Origin: Wolfiporia cocos
Lineage: Eukaryota > Basidiomycota > Agaricomycetes > Polyporales > Phaeolaceae
Assembly: GCA_029448655.1 (NCBI GenBank)
Contig: JACCLO010000015.1
Span: forward strand, 930,001-994,000
Direction: 5' to 3'
Length of the DNA: 64,000 nucleotides
The notes below the pieces were generated by a model. That model searched no databases. It had not been told where the DNA came from and saw only the letters and a program-made list of their open reading frames with translations. The first letter of the stretch is position 1. Each line of letters begins with the position of its first letter. The position numbers and the translations under genes were made by a program. Below are positions 12,256-23,559 of the stretch, one piece after another.

Positions 12256-13331
12256 TGACACAAGCACCATCTCAAGACACACACCGGGGGAAGGGGGGTC
12301 GCGTGAAAGCGCCTTCCTGGTCCGGGCATCTCAAGGTGGCAAAGGCCAAGACAAGTCTGAGGCTCGCTCAAGACTGTCTGGTGTCTATATACTCCTACAT
12401 ATGTTTGTACATGTTATGGTGCGCGGCCCGTAGGGCATCGGCGCTGAGGTAAGCTACGTGCTACGTGGTGGCCAGTAAGGGCATCGGAGCGCGAGCGCTG
12501 GGTACGGCTAAGGGAGCGCTGGATGTCTATGGCAACGTAGCGGGTCAGGCCCGATCGGTGGTTCTCGTTGATCGGGGGTTCACCGGTAATGGCGGGGTTC
12601 TAAGTCTGTGATCGAGGCGTTAGCCATCCAGGTTCCCGAGGACTGGTACTGAGGGGAAGGCATGTGGCGGCCCAGGTTCCCACGTGATGGTACTAAAGGA
12701 TGACGTCTGCTGTGATGTGGGACTGGCCAGTACGGGCCGTGCGTGATGTAGGGTGATCGAGCGTGATCGGCTGCGATTGGTATGTAGAGTCCTGTGACTG
12801 CTAGGGTTCTCAGTCGTACAGGTGCTGCCCTGAGGTCGGTGTTCCTCGTAGACTAGGGTAGCTGGGGTTTAAGGCCTCCCATGGGCCTTAGTCTGTATGG
12901 TACATAGTCCGTGCCAGTAATGGTGTGAGTCCTTGGTCGGTAATGACCGGTTTAGCCAGTAATGGCGGTGGTTCGTGGAGATGGGAGGCGTAGGGTTCGG
13001 TTGGTTGGGTGGACAGGGTCCTAGCCGTGAGTCTGGATGCTCGTGACCTGATGAGGTGTGGTCCAGGTAGCAAGGGGTTGGTCTGGTTAGGTGCTACTGG
13101 GCTCATCGTAGTTGGTCGGGGTCACATGACTGCTATGGGCTTTATGTTGGACTGGACGTGTGGTCTGGGACTGGGGTTCTTAGGTGAGGCTGGTGATACT
13201 GTTGGCTAGTGCCCGTAGTGGTACATGTGTAGGGCGTGTATCTAGCTGAGGCATCGGGTTTCCAGCCTCGGGGGTGCTCTCGATGATTGGAAAAGGTACT
13301 GTGCCTAAAGACTTAAAATTGGCATGTGACA
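12256..13331 (-). mobile_element. Solo LTR, family A, inside the gag-like ORF
   Basis: In its own orientation (minus) it runs TGTCACATGCC ... GGTGCTTGTGTCA, 1076 bp, flanked by a perfect 5-bp duplication CGCTG (12251-12255, 13332-13336). A TATATA box lies about 110 bp before the 3' end on the minus strand. An inverted relative is at 31968-33027. No internal domain is left, so the full element recombined out. Confidence 0.85.
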
Positions 13332-13433
13332 CGCTGGTCCTATGGAAGGACCAATTTATTCACACCCTGCCAGCCCCGAACCGTGGGGCAACGTGTTGTA
13401 CGCACCTCCTCATATCTTTATCCCCACCCATTC

Positions 13434-14339
13434 TGTCACAGATTTATTCGTGCAGCCCCCATTTTAGCCCTTTAGACCCCTATATGCGGGTACTAGCCTT
13501 ATAACTGAAGGCGCTATTGCGTCCCAAAAGTTATCGGATCATGTGACCTACTGAATTGAGGTCACGTGACCTACCAAACTTCTAGATTAGATAGCGGCAC
13601 TAGGTACCAACACAGGCGCCTTGTCAGGTGCCCAAGATCTTATCTAGTTAAGGACTTAGTCGTCAAAGGCCTCCTGAGGCATGACATCATCAAGAGTCCA
13701 GATCACTGACATCATCATGACATCAGGGCCCATACAGGTCCAGTCTATGACATCAGGCCTATCTTTAGAGGCCTATACTTAGCAGGTCCAATTACAGGGC
13801 TGAAACCTATCTACATAGTTACCCCTCCCACAGGTATTACATATATCACAGAGGCCAGAGCTATATGATATCATCGTCTAGACCCCAGCTCCACTATGAC
13901 ATCACACATGATGCGGTTCTGAGGTCATTACTTACAAACCAATGCTAACTATAGCATTTTACTTACAAACCAGGTTAAAGATAGACAAAGGTACCTTATG
14001 GCACCACTATCACCCATTATGATGCCATTACAGGCAATTATGACACCATCCTATGCGCACAGACCACCTACCATTTAGGGTAGACACTTCTACCAGTAGT
14101 ACAAGGTCTCAGACATGTATATAACCAGATGGTCTAGGGTCTAAAACCTTAGACTCAATAATCTAAGCATTCTACTATGAGTGTTGGGGGCGTTTCCCCT
14201 TTCCCTATTTCCTCTCCACCCTTTACCTCTTTGCCACCTGCTTGCCTTGAATAAGTCGCTTCCTAGTTGGTTTGCGACCTAAGTCTAGTGCGACAAGCTT
14301 GAACCTTAGGGATAAGACGTCACAAGGAGATCCGTGACA
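13434..14339 (+). mobile_element. Solo LTR, second insertion in the gag-like ORF
   Basis: Begins TGTCACAGATTTATTCG and ends GATCCGTGACA, 906 bp, with a perfect 5-bp duplication CATTC at 13429-13433 and 14340-14344. A promoter-like ATGTATATAACC followed by an inverted CTAGGGTCTAAAACCTTAGA segment lies near 14116, the arrangement seen in the other LTRs here. Contains many GACATCA words. Confidence 0.85.
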
Positions 14340-15274
14340 CATTCTCTCACACTCCAAATCAACAACGTCCTTCAACGTCCATCCCCAAACTCCGAGCCTT
14401 ACGACTCTCACCTTCTCAGCATGGAATGGTACGAGGTAATCTGGAACACCATGTTCTGGTACCGTCTACACTGTGCCAACGTCCAACACGCCGAACCGAT
14501 TCAATTTTCCAACTTCAACTGGATCAACGACAAATCCACGAAGCTCCGATCCTCCATTTACGTATCCTTCCCCGACGATGACACACACGTCATCCTTGAA
14601 CACATCGAAGAATCTCTTACTGGCGTCCAACACATCGCTCGCAAACGCGACGTATTCAACCCTCAGATCTCTTGGGAGATCGTCACCTCCACACCCATTT
14701 CTGCAGCGAGTTCTTCTGCATTGTAATTATACTTTTTCTACTCCTTCTCCACTCATATTCCCAAGTATTTATTGAACAAGCGTCGGCCTAACTCGGGGCC
14801 CGTATGACGTTAGTTCCACTCTTTCGGAGTACCTTCAACCCCTTTCCCTCTCACCACGACTAACAGACGTCCCATCGCTAACACCACCCTACTCATATTT
14901 GCGATACTCTTCACCTTCGACCATGGGCTCTAGCAGCTGCCGCACATGTACATAGTATACTGACTGCGGGGTATAAATGGTTGTCTCTCTCTCTCTAAGG
15001 GACCACATGACTAGCTACCCAGTAACGTAACATGTAACTGTAGTGACTGTGATGTTAGCGTACGCGCGCTATCCCTAGCGCTGATAAGGAAGAACATCTT
15101 ATCTTATCTACATGGTCTGGCGTCTAACGTAAGAGGGAGACGTTGAGGTGCTAACTTAACAGCCCAGGAGCTATTCCCTTCCTGTAGGCCTGTTGTGTGA
15201 TAGCTGGGTTAGCCGCAGCGTTAATACTGTGACACTTTGAGCCGAGCCGGGCTTTGCACATCACTAGTTCTCAA

Positions 15275-17624
15275 TAATAAAGTGCAACCATGCAACAGCG
15301 AATACTCACCCGAGATACTGGGGCGCAGGTCGGGTATTTTGTCAGGGTCTGGGAGACGATGGCTAAATGTGCATATATTTAGTTGATATTATATTTCAGT
15401 TGGCAAAGCACGTTAAAAACCCACTACAAACTGAATCCTTCGGAGATCTGTATTTCATCCTCCATCATTCCTCTATCTAATCTGTATGATGCGGAACTGA
15501 TTTGGCTCAAAGAGTGGAGTAGCAGATTTGCAGTTGTGCGATGTGAATGCCAGGGCATATAGAGCGAGCACCGCCATGTCTCAGTTGGCTGGCTATCCAC
15601 GATGTGGAAGTCGCCTAATAAGACTGTAGCAACCCAGATAGCTCCAGACGCAATCCTCATTGAATCAGATTTCTCACTCTGCAGGAAGCACAAGATCAGC
15701 AACAGCACAGGGCCACTCCCTCAACTTCTCATGCCTTCCTAGACAGCACGAATTATTATCAAAGCAATCATGTAATTCATATCATACTGGAGAAATGGGC
15801 GAGACTCAATTGCTCAAGCTCAGAATTTGTTTATTCTCGCTCTGCAGGAAGTACAAGATCAGGGCCAGTGCAGGGCCACTCCCTCAACTTCTCGTGCCTT
15901 CCTAGACAGCGTGAATTATTATCAAAGCAATCATGCAGTTGAGACCGTATCTGAGAAATGGACGAGACTCAATTACTCAAGCGTGAGTGCGCATTGACCA
16001 AATGCGTAACCCTAACTACTATTGAAACTCAGATAAGCCCCAAACCTTCGTCTGGGTGGCTGAAGTGGCTGAAGCAGATTTCCACATCATTTGACTTGTG
16101 CAGTCCACAGCTACGGCAACACAAAAATCCTGAAGCTCTAGTCACATACAGTGTAGGATCTACTGTATACTTAAGCACTGTGATCATGAGTCTATCGTTG
16201 CTCTTTGTTGAGTGGTGTAGGAAAATATCAGTGCCAAAACAGACATGCAGTCGTAGAACATGTGCTACGTGAGATCTGTATGGCTACATAGTGTAGAAAT
16301 ATACACATATTATCTTAATACAATGAAGAAGATCATACTACTATAGCGCCCGCCCGATTATGCTTGTTAATATAATGTGCCTATTCAAAGATTGGTATGT
16401 GTTTTAGACACCACCCAATGGAATGCCCCACCACTCACTGAGAGTCAATCCTTAAATATACAAATAGTCTGGTACATCGTTTTTATGATATAGTATATTG
16501 TGCAATGGCAAAAGGTACAGATAATACAGATTGGACTCTCTACCACTTTGCAACCTTGAAGACACTGTGATATAATAGTGTGTGGTATTTATAGTGGTAG
16601 ATAAACTATGTTACACATTCATATTCTCATAACTATGTTTCTCTACTGATATGTATACTTTATAAACATTATCTTGACCACATATCTCATTTAATCGATT
16701 GACAGTAGCATGTATATGACATTTAGCTGCCATGTGGAACACTTGCAGACTTCAACTTCAAGGAGAAACCTTGTATTGCTTCAATAGCAACTCACTCAAG
16801 AGCTCTAGCGGTTTAGAGTCATCAAATGCTAAGGACTAAGCTGACAAGGCCACTAGAACCTTAGAACAAACTGAGGGGAGCGAAGTGGATGAACGCCAAG
16901 TTCAGACTGGGGTTACCAGCTGAACGAGGCCTGCTATTATACTGTCAGGCTGTTTGTACATGTTTGTACTATAATGACCATATATGGTAACTAAGGGGTC
17001 TGGTGCGAGACTAGGGTAGGGGTCTAAGCCAGACTGTGAAACATAGAAGCGTAGTAGTATATCAAATACGTAGTGGTCATCGTGGCCGTGTGGGAACGGG
17101 CCCGTGCGTCGTGATCTAGGTGTTGCTTGGTTCCTTCCAAAGTATGTATGACCCGGGCCTGGCTGGGCTTGGGGACTTGGGGGACCGGATCAGGCTTGTT
17201 GTCATTAGGGAAAGCTTTTGCCCATGACATAAGCTCAGAATCAAGTGGAAGGTTGGAGGCACCATAGGAGGAACCAGCCACCGACGTGTCAGGTGCGTCA
17301 GGACATGTCGTGTCACAGATGTGATGTCACCTGGTCGTGTTTTCAGATTCATGCCTCGCTCTGCAGGAAGCACAAGATCAGGCCTCAGGCCTCAGGGCTG
17401 GCACAGGGCCACTTCCTCAACTCCTCACACCTTTTACTGTTCAGCAGACTCTATGCCATTATTACGTTTACAAAAGTAGAGCTTGATTTATGCTGAAGTG
17501 TGGAGAGAGCACGTGAGCGCGTTACACACTTAAAACGGAGCGCACGTCGGCTTCTGCAACTCAATCTCGTTCCTTCATCTCCGTAGTCTTCTTCACTGAT
17601 AGGTGAGCCTCGACTATATCAAAT
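15275..17624. other. No gene seen; AT-rich spacer with a ~150-bp duplication
   Basis: Bases 15672-15821 and 15833-15982 are near-identical direct copies (start TTCTC.CTCTGCAGGAAG, end GAGACTCAATT.CTCAAGC), and a third, shorter copy of the front half is at about 17345-17435. ORFs here are these repeats in translation. 16300-16760 is AT-rich without coding signal. Confidence 0.6.
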
Positions 17625-19948
17625 ATGGCTCGTGTATCTGGATCATTAGCTTCTCGTGCCAAGGGAGCCACTGCTCATGTGCAACATTCCCAGTCTAAGC
17701 CAGCTTCCCATCCAGGCCCACAGCCAGCCTATAAAGGTGTGCAAACAACACGTGAGGAAGATGATCAGCTGGTAGCGAAGCATGCTCATGTGGACTCGAC
17801 CAGTGCTTCTCAGCATCGCTGCTCCTCTGGCAAGGAAGTCGCTGCTGGAGCAGCAACAGCAGGCAGGGCCTCCAATGCGAGATGAATCTTCAGATGAAGA
17901 AGAGGACGAGGCAAGCAATCAAGAAAACGAACATCAAGAAAATCAAGAAGATCCAGAGGAGAGAGAAGTGGACAAGGATGAAGAAGGTGACAAAGACCTG
18001 GTACTCAAGCTGCCAGGAACTAAGAAGGAATTCAAAGATCTGATCAACTGCATGCAGCACAAGGATGCGAAGTCTGTCATCCCTGCAAATAAGTAAGAAT
18101 TTTGCGGCATATATGCGCCTTTCTGATACCGCATTTCCAGCCGGTGTCTCATATCATATATGGAGGCAGGCCGATGGGTCATGCGTGCCATTAATACCTT
18201 CATGGACGTCAAGCTTTCCCTGGAGATTGGGATGACACTCGATGGAGTCCCAGAAGCCGAATGGTGCACATCCGAGTTCAAGCATCTGTGCATTTTTCTT
18301 GATTTATGCTCCGAGATACCTGCATATATGCACCCACATAGTGCACATATATGCAGGTATTGCGCATTTTTTCTTCGCTGTCTGATAGCGCGCAGCTCTA
18401 ATGATGAGATTTGACACCAACTCGACGACTATCACAAGCTCATCTGAGCTTGTCCTTGCCTTCGTGCACAAATCACTTACTTTGAGAGGTATCCCAATGC
18501 CACCCTACAGCTGGCGGAATTCGTGCGTACATATATTTGAGATCTCATCTTCTGACTGTATATTTTGGTTAGCTCGCATTGAAGGCACGCAACACATGCA
18601 ATGACGATGTTGCGAAGCTCAAACGACTAGCTCTCTCGCATCTTCCTGACCTCGATCACCCCGACATCTCCAGAATTGATCATAACGTTGACAAGAAAAA
18701 ACGCGGATTCCATCACCCCACCACAGGTCGGCTCCTTGTGCCATGCAAGTGGCGAGATGACTTTGACTAAGACCCTGCTGAGTAAGTCACACTTGTTACT
18801 TGATTTATGTTCTAATGATATTGCACAGATTTTGTCGAGCAGCACTCGAAGGCGAGGTCGAGATTACTGCGGACCACTTCCCCTCGCTCTGCTATCCTGA
18901 GAGTGAATTTGTAAGGGACCGTCCCGACATCAATCCACTCCTGTCGCCTATTTTGGCTGCAGTATGTGCGTAGTTTCTCAGAGATACTCTGCTGACATCT
19001 TCAGTAGAATTACCGCTGCTTATTCAGAGGACCAAAGGCTGGTTTCGGCGAGTATATGCCTGGCACTAGGCCTGGGCGCCCTTCGATATCTAAGTATTAC
19101 AAGATGAAGGAGGTGACGAAGGAAACAATCGCATATACTGCCTGCCTCGTATGTTCCGTACCGATTCTTGTGCAACGCTAATATTTCTTTTATGCACGCT
19201 TTGCATATAGTGCACAGGAATTGTGGAGCGAATGACAAGACCACCCTGGGCCCTCAGAGATAACTGGGGTGAGGCGGGCGGAAGAACACCAAGTTCAGAA
19301 TGGAGTCTGAACCCAACGCTCATCCCCCTATCGTAGTGTATGCGTATGTTATGTTCTGTGCATAGGTATTAGGCCAGTAATGGCCATGATGAGGCTAAGC
19401 TAAGACTATGTAGGGGAACTACCTACTAGTCTGCGTAAAGTCTGTATGTTATTATTAGCACATCCGTACTGTCGGTGTGGGATGTGTACTACGGCGTGTG
19501 TTGTGGGCGCTGATCTATGTGAAATATGATAGAAGCCGTTGCTTCGGAGCATGAAGAGTGATATCACCTTTTTGCCCGTGACAGTGAAGCTGAAGACAAC
19601 TAAGAATTTTACAAAAACATCATCAAGTTGTTCACCAACAAAAAGTGGGGGGAAAAGATGATTGCTTGGTGGAACAAGTAAGTGGACTGGATCCTTAGGA
19701 TACTTGTCTCACAACAAGCCTAGGGAAATCTGGGGGAGACAAGTCAAGGTTGTTGCACCCAATGGGAAGAGGGGTCGAAGACTCGAGGGGCCGTCCACAT
19801 TGGATCTCATCTTTGCTGGCTTTGCCACTGACAAAGCGGCGGGCGGAGTTTCTGGGAGCACTAACTTAGACCAAGGCACCCTCGCTTCCGCTGATATGTC
19901 ATCTTCGCCGAACTCCCCGTCCTCGCCAAACCACTCATCCTTGGCAGA
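17625..19948 (+). pseudogene. DUF6698-type fungal gene, degraded and MITE-disrupted
   Basis: Starts MARVSGSLASRAKG; an acidic region follows in the next frame (DESSDEEEDEASNQENEHQE), so there is a frameshift or an unusual intron near 17780. Downstream exons read GTKKEFKDLINCM, then after a 44-bp intron MEAGRWVMRAINTFMDVKLS, KKRGFHHPTTGRLLVPCKW, FCRAALEGEVEITADHFPSL, FRGPKAGFGEY, KMKEVTKETIAYTACL and finally FYKNIIKLFTNKKWGEKMIA followed by WWNK. This order matches the abundant basidiomycete DUF6698 proteins, whose function is unknown. Bases 19245-19560 do not fit the family, and there are in-frame stops, so the locus is probably dead. A hAT MITE begins at 19949 inside the 3' ORF (…SSPNHSSLADS). 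Confidence 0.6.
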
Positions 19949-20561
19949 TAGTGATGTGCCGGCCCAGCCCGGCCTGAAAGCCCCCAGCTTTGGCCCGGCT
20001 TTGGATGGCCTTGGCTTTTCAAAACCTCAAGCCGGGCCCCATTGATGGCCCATGGCTTGGCCCAGCCCGGCCTGGGGTTTGCCCGGGGCCTGGCACTGTG
20101 AGGATAATCATCTCTGTAGCCACACAAACTTATAACATACCTTCTCCAACTATCTTCTGACAAAGCCAAGCTCCAGTATCTTCAATAATTAGTGAATAAT
20201 AGTGTGAAATCATCATTTCACCGGCACGGTGCTCTGTGGCATGCCTTCCAAATGGGGTATCATATAGGCGCCCAAAAGTGAGCGACAGGCTTCAGCACCA
20301 AGAATTCGATCCATGGGACTATCCTCTAGCTTGAGTTCAAAAATAGAGATACTACATTGGCATATAGCATACTGCTACTACATATATCCTTATATCATAG
20401 TTACTAGACATTTTATCTGTTAGAGCTTTCAGGCCCAGGGCTCACGCGTTGGCCCGGCCTGGCTTGAGACACAAGCTGGGCCCTGGGCCGTCTCAAGCTG
20501 TGGTGTAGGGCCCAGCCTGGCCCGGCCCAAGTAGGGCTTGGCCCGGCCTGGCACATCACTA
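19949..20561. mobile_element. hAT-type MITE, second copy
   Basis: TIR TAGTGATGTGCCGGCCC at the left and GGCCTGGCACATCACTA at the right, with GC-rich GGCCCGGCCTGG subterminal repeats as in the copy at 10581. It is 613 bp and has no ORF of its own. I did not find a clean 8-bp target duplication (TTGGCAGA on the left, TCAGTGGA on the right), so the flanks have diverged. Confidence 0.8.
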
Positions 20562-21581
20562 TCAGTGGAGCCCTCATCCTCGCCTTCCTAAAGCTCTTCT
20601 GATGCGTAATCTCTGCTCTGTGACTCTACACTCTTGCTGCTTGCTAGTGCTCCTTGCTCATATCAATTTATTGCTCTGTGTCTGACCCGCTCCCTACAAT
20701 CGTCGCTGTCTTTGCTGCTTTTATTGATCATTGCTCTCACGCACTCAAATATTCCGATCTCCCTCCCTCGTGATGCTGTAATACACTATACTCTGCACCA
20801 CGATTTCTGTGATTCCTGACTGCCCAGTAGATTCGCTCGATGTAGTAAGCCATTCATAGTATTGACCACTGTATTGTAACCACGCACCAATTATAATTTG
20901 CCCTGGACGTACCTCGAGTGCCTCAGATTAATCATCAGTCTGGGCGATTGGTCACAATATAATGTCTGAGTCAATACATTCTGGCCCATGAGGCCTGGCA
21001 TCTGGTGGCTGACTTGAAACCATTCACCGGGGGCCCTTGTAAGTTTGCAACAATTCACCAGATGCCTCTACAACTGTGCAACAATCCACCAGATGCCTTT
21101 GTGAGTTTCCCAGTGTTCACCAGATGCCACCTGTGACTTTGCAACAGTTTACCAGATGCCTCGATATTTTCCCAGAGGTCAAAATACAAAACATATTCTA
21201 TCGGCCTAAATCGGTCTGATAACGTATACCAGTCTGACATTACTTTATCTACGCTTATCTACTATCTCGCCTTTTGCTGATGAAGCTGCCAGAGGCGATT
21301 GATTACCAGGCTATAATATATGCTGTGCATATCTATGACACCACGAATAAAAATGGAGCATCCAACGATGCATGCAAGCAGTTGCCTGGGCGGACCATTG
21401 AGTTCCCTAACATACTCTATGTCACCATTGCTGAGTACTTGACCCACATTCCATGCACTGATACTTTCCATTTTGATTTCGAATTTGACAGATAGCACGT
21501 GATCGTGGCTGTCTCGTCTTGCCGACGGCAGTCTCCGAGCCTCTTTTGACTGTCCTCCACTCTTAGTTCTGCCAGCCGGAG
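20562..21581. other. No gene assigned; minisatellite
   Basis: Contains about four imperfect ~37-bp units built on TTCACCAGATGCC.. with TTTGCAACA (21010-21165). The plus ORF at 21274-21495 (VTIAEYLTHIPCTDTFHF) shows no domain I recognise. Confidence 0.5.
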
Positions 21582-22041
21582 TGTCACAGATTTCTGTGGT
21601 GTTAGGCTAACTGCCATACCCCGGGCTCAAACCCCGGTCTTCCTGGTTGAACGTCACCTGACTCCGCGCTCCCCGTAGCATAGTGGTGCGTTGGTATCGC
21701 TACTTACTTGTAGGTCACATGGACATGCGTAGTTAGGGCTTAGCTTAGTCATGATAGGCGCGTTGCGCACAGGCCACCTTTAGGGTGGTCAGCTCTCATG
21801 TAGTTAGCGGTCCCTCATGTATATAACTACGTCGTCTGAGGTCTTACAACCTCAGACTGTTTATTGTAACGTTGGGGCGTGTCCCACTTGCTTAATGCTG
21901 CGCGTGCTTGTCTGAGGCCTCTACCCTCTCTTCCCTCTGTCTTGGGTCGCCTACCTTGATGGCTCGCCCTCAGTATGCCCCTGCCTCTATGGCAGCTACC
22001 TTAGACATGGCGACTTGTACGTTGAGTGTAAGTCTGTGTCA
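21582..22041 (+). mobile_element. Solo LTR, family B
   Basis: TGTCACAGATTTCTGTGG ... CTGTGTCA, 460 bp, flanked by a perfect 5-bp duplication CGGAG (21577-21581, 22042-22046). TATA-like ATGTATATAACTAC at about 21815 is followed by CTGAGGTCTTACAACCTCAG. A same-strand relative is at 35148-35584. Confidence 0.88.
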
Positions 22042-22413
22042 CGGAGATCAACGGGCCTTTGGGGTCCGGCGGAATCCGGCGGAATCTGGCGGAAGTCACG
22101 TGTCTGAGCTGGAAGGGTCTTAAGACCTCGTAAGTAACTTAAGACTCTTAAGACTCTTAAGAGTGGGACTTAAGACACAGTCTTCAGAGTCTTAAGTGGT
22201 GCCTCAGCCTTAAGTCTCCTCTTAAGACTCTTAAGAGCGCGAGTTCAGATGCTCGTCTTAAGAGTCTTAAGACCTGTGCAGGGTCTGAAGTAAGAGTCGG
22301 AGCGCCGGGAAGCCTCCGGAGCGCTCATCCAGTGGAGCGCCCACAGACTCCGCTCAATCTCATCTTCGAGTACACTCAGCTCGCTTCTTCCACTCAGCCA
22401 CTCAGCCATATCT

Positions 22414-22710
22414 GTGGCAATGGTCCTTTTGTCAACCATTTTAGAGTGCCTAAAACATATCCCTCAACTGAATGATATGAAATTTGAAGATCTAATGCGG
22501 TTCATTGCTCTGTGCCGCCGGTTGAATTCCGTTCTGCGTCTTGAGAATCCACGATCTGTACATCTCCCTCACAAGCTTCCCACTCGTCTTTCTGCCTTGC
22601 TGAGCTCAGCTCTAGAGATCAATGAGGCAACAATCACCTTATGCTGGTCTGTGCTTGCAGATGTCATCCGCCAGTGTGTCAGTAATGTATATTTTGCATG
22701 CTGCGAATGA
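22414..22710 (+). CDS. ORF inside the CTTAAG element, KDZ-associated-like N-terminus
   Basis: Reads MAMVLLSTILECLKHIPQLN, then FEDLMRFIALCRRLNSVLRL, LPHKLPTRLSALLSSALEI and ATITLCWSVLADVIRQ. The hydrophobic spacing and the LP..L...LS.AL....E....CW..L..V pattern recall the N-terminal part of the cysteine-cluster (CxC) proteins that accompany KDZ transposons in basidiomycetes. That is a recollection of a pattern, not an alignment. A cysteine motif (KCPQCEIQRISAPRMCKGHV) exists nearby at about 22750-22830 but on the minus strand. Likely one exon of a larger gene or remnant; extent uncertain. Confidence 0.35.
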   Translation: MAMVLLSTILECLKHIPQLNDMKFEDLMRFIALCRRLNSVLRLENPRSVHLPHKLPTRLSALLSSALEINEATITLCWSVLADVIRQCVSNVYFACCE

Positions 22711-23106
22711 ACGACGACCCACTGTCTCATAGTAATAACCATTGTATTCAGGCGTAACATGCCCTTTACACATACGTGGGGCCGAAATGCGTTGAATCTC
22801 GCATTGCGGGCATTTTTTAAGATGGTTTAAAGGGTTGATATCAGCCATGAACGAGAAGTCAGATAAGCTGAGAGGACTGCAGATTGATATCCAGACATTA
22901 CTGTAGCAAGTTTCCGCTATGTCAGGGTAAACGATAGGCTCATAAATCAGCCTCTCGAGGAAGCAAGACAGTCGTTCCTTCCTTAGAGAGGCTGAGATCA
23001 TAGTGGGGGGTCCACAGGGGAGGTCCTCCCGTGGGAAAGCGGACCTTGAATACGCCGACGGCTCATCGGGTTCCACCCTTGCGCATCTCAGATCTTCAAG
23101 CCAGAG

Positions 23107-23168
23107 CTCTGTACGCGTACGCCCTGTACGCGTACGCCCTGTACGCATACGCCCTGTACGCGTACGCC
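23107..23168 (+). repeat. 15-bp minisatellite, four copies
   Basis: Four tandem copies of CTGTACGCGTACGCC, one with a single change (GCATACGCC). Unit is itself nearly palindromic (TACGCGTA). Lies inside the CTTAAG-TIR element. Confidence 0.85.
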
Positions 23169-23559
23169 ACAACGCATTGCATACTCGTTCATTCTACCAC
23201 GCATCCTCGCTGGTTGATACTGCTTTTTCAATATGAATCCGGACGAGGGATCGTCTATTCGTAGCCATGAAAATATGTTTTCTGGCATAGATGGCAATAC
23301 AGATGTTTCGCAGCCCTCACATGCATGCTCGACAATATACCCAACTCCCGAAGCACTCCCAGCGGGAGTCAATGATGCTCCTGTGGTGCATTATTCCAAT
23401 GCATATGGATCACACCACATGCTGCCTATCTCAACATCTGCGGAGGCATTTCCCGCATTTGATGCTCGACGTCGAACGCAATCAGGTCCTGATAGCGCGG
23501 TAAGGCTCTCGAAATTCGCTTCCTTCTTCATTTAAAAAATGCGCCTCGTCCACAGCGAG

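Larger units (their letters stand above)
11601..14726 (+). pseudogene. Gag-like ORF split by two solo-LTR insertions
   Basis: Three pieces, 11601-12255, 13337-13433 and 14345-14726, are separated by two solo LTRs. Their lengths sum to 1134 bases, exactly 378 codons ending in TAA/TAG-type stop, and no stop interrupts the joined frame, so the ancestral protein had 377 residues. The N-terminal third is a helical, Gag-like region (FAFDLLFNATQSIH, LQQDVNNLALHLTSLL). The centre is Pro-rich with tandem GPLEKPLYNQPA / GPMEGPLYNRPA / GPMEGPIYSHPA repeats; the third repeat lies just past the first insertion, confirming the join. The C-terminal part (MEWYEVIWNTMFWYRL, ISWEIVTSTPISAA) is unlike zinc-knuckle Gag proteins. 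No CCHC knuckle or protease was seen. The function as Gag is inference from context. Confidence 0.7.
11148..15234 (+). mobile_element. TG...CA element with gag-like ORF, nested in the hAT MITE
   Basis: It starts TGACACAGT and ends ACTGTGACA, flanked by a perfect 5-bp duplication CTTTG (11143-11147 and 15235-15239), as integrase-type retroelements do. It carries a gag-like ORF but no reverse transcriptase, RNase H or integrase sequence. I could not align the first few hundred bases with the last few hundred as direct LTRs; only a short AAGGGACCACATGAC word is shared (11497, 14998). So it is a non-autonomous LTR-type element with very diverged LTRs, or an unusual element with short inverted ends. 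Confidence 0.65.
10581..15266. mobile_element. hAT-type MITE (about 594 bp when emptied) carrying a nested element
   Basis: Left end TAGTGATGTGCAAAGCCCGG, right end its inverse, with a perfect 8-bp target duplication GTTCTCAA at 10573-10580 and 15267-15274, the hallmark of hAT insertion. Subterminal GC-rich GAGCCGGGC words repeat on both sides. The MITE itself is 10581-11147 plus 15240-15266; the rest was inserted later. No transposase is present, so it was mobilised in trans. A relative sits at 19949-20561. Confidence 0.9.

Noticed and set aside
14334..14726. Stand-alone 130-residue gene
   Set aside because: It is the third piece of the gag-like ORF; the first codons come from the LTR and target duplication.
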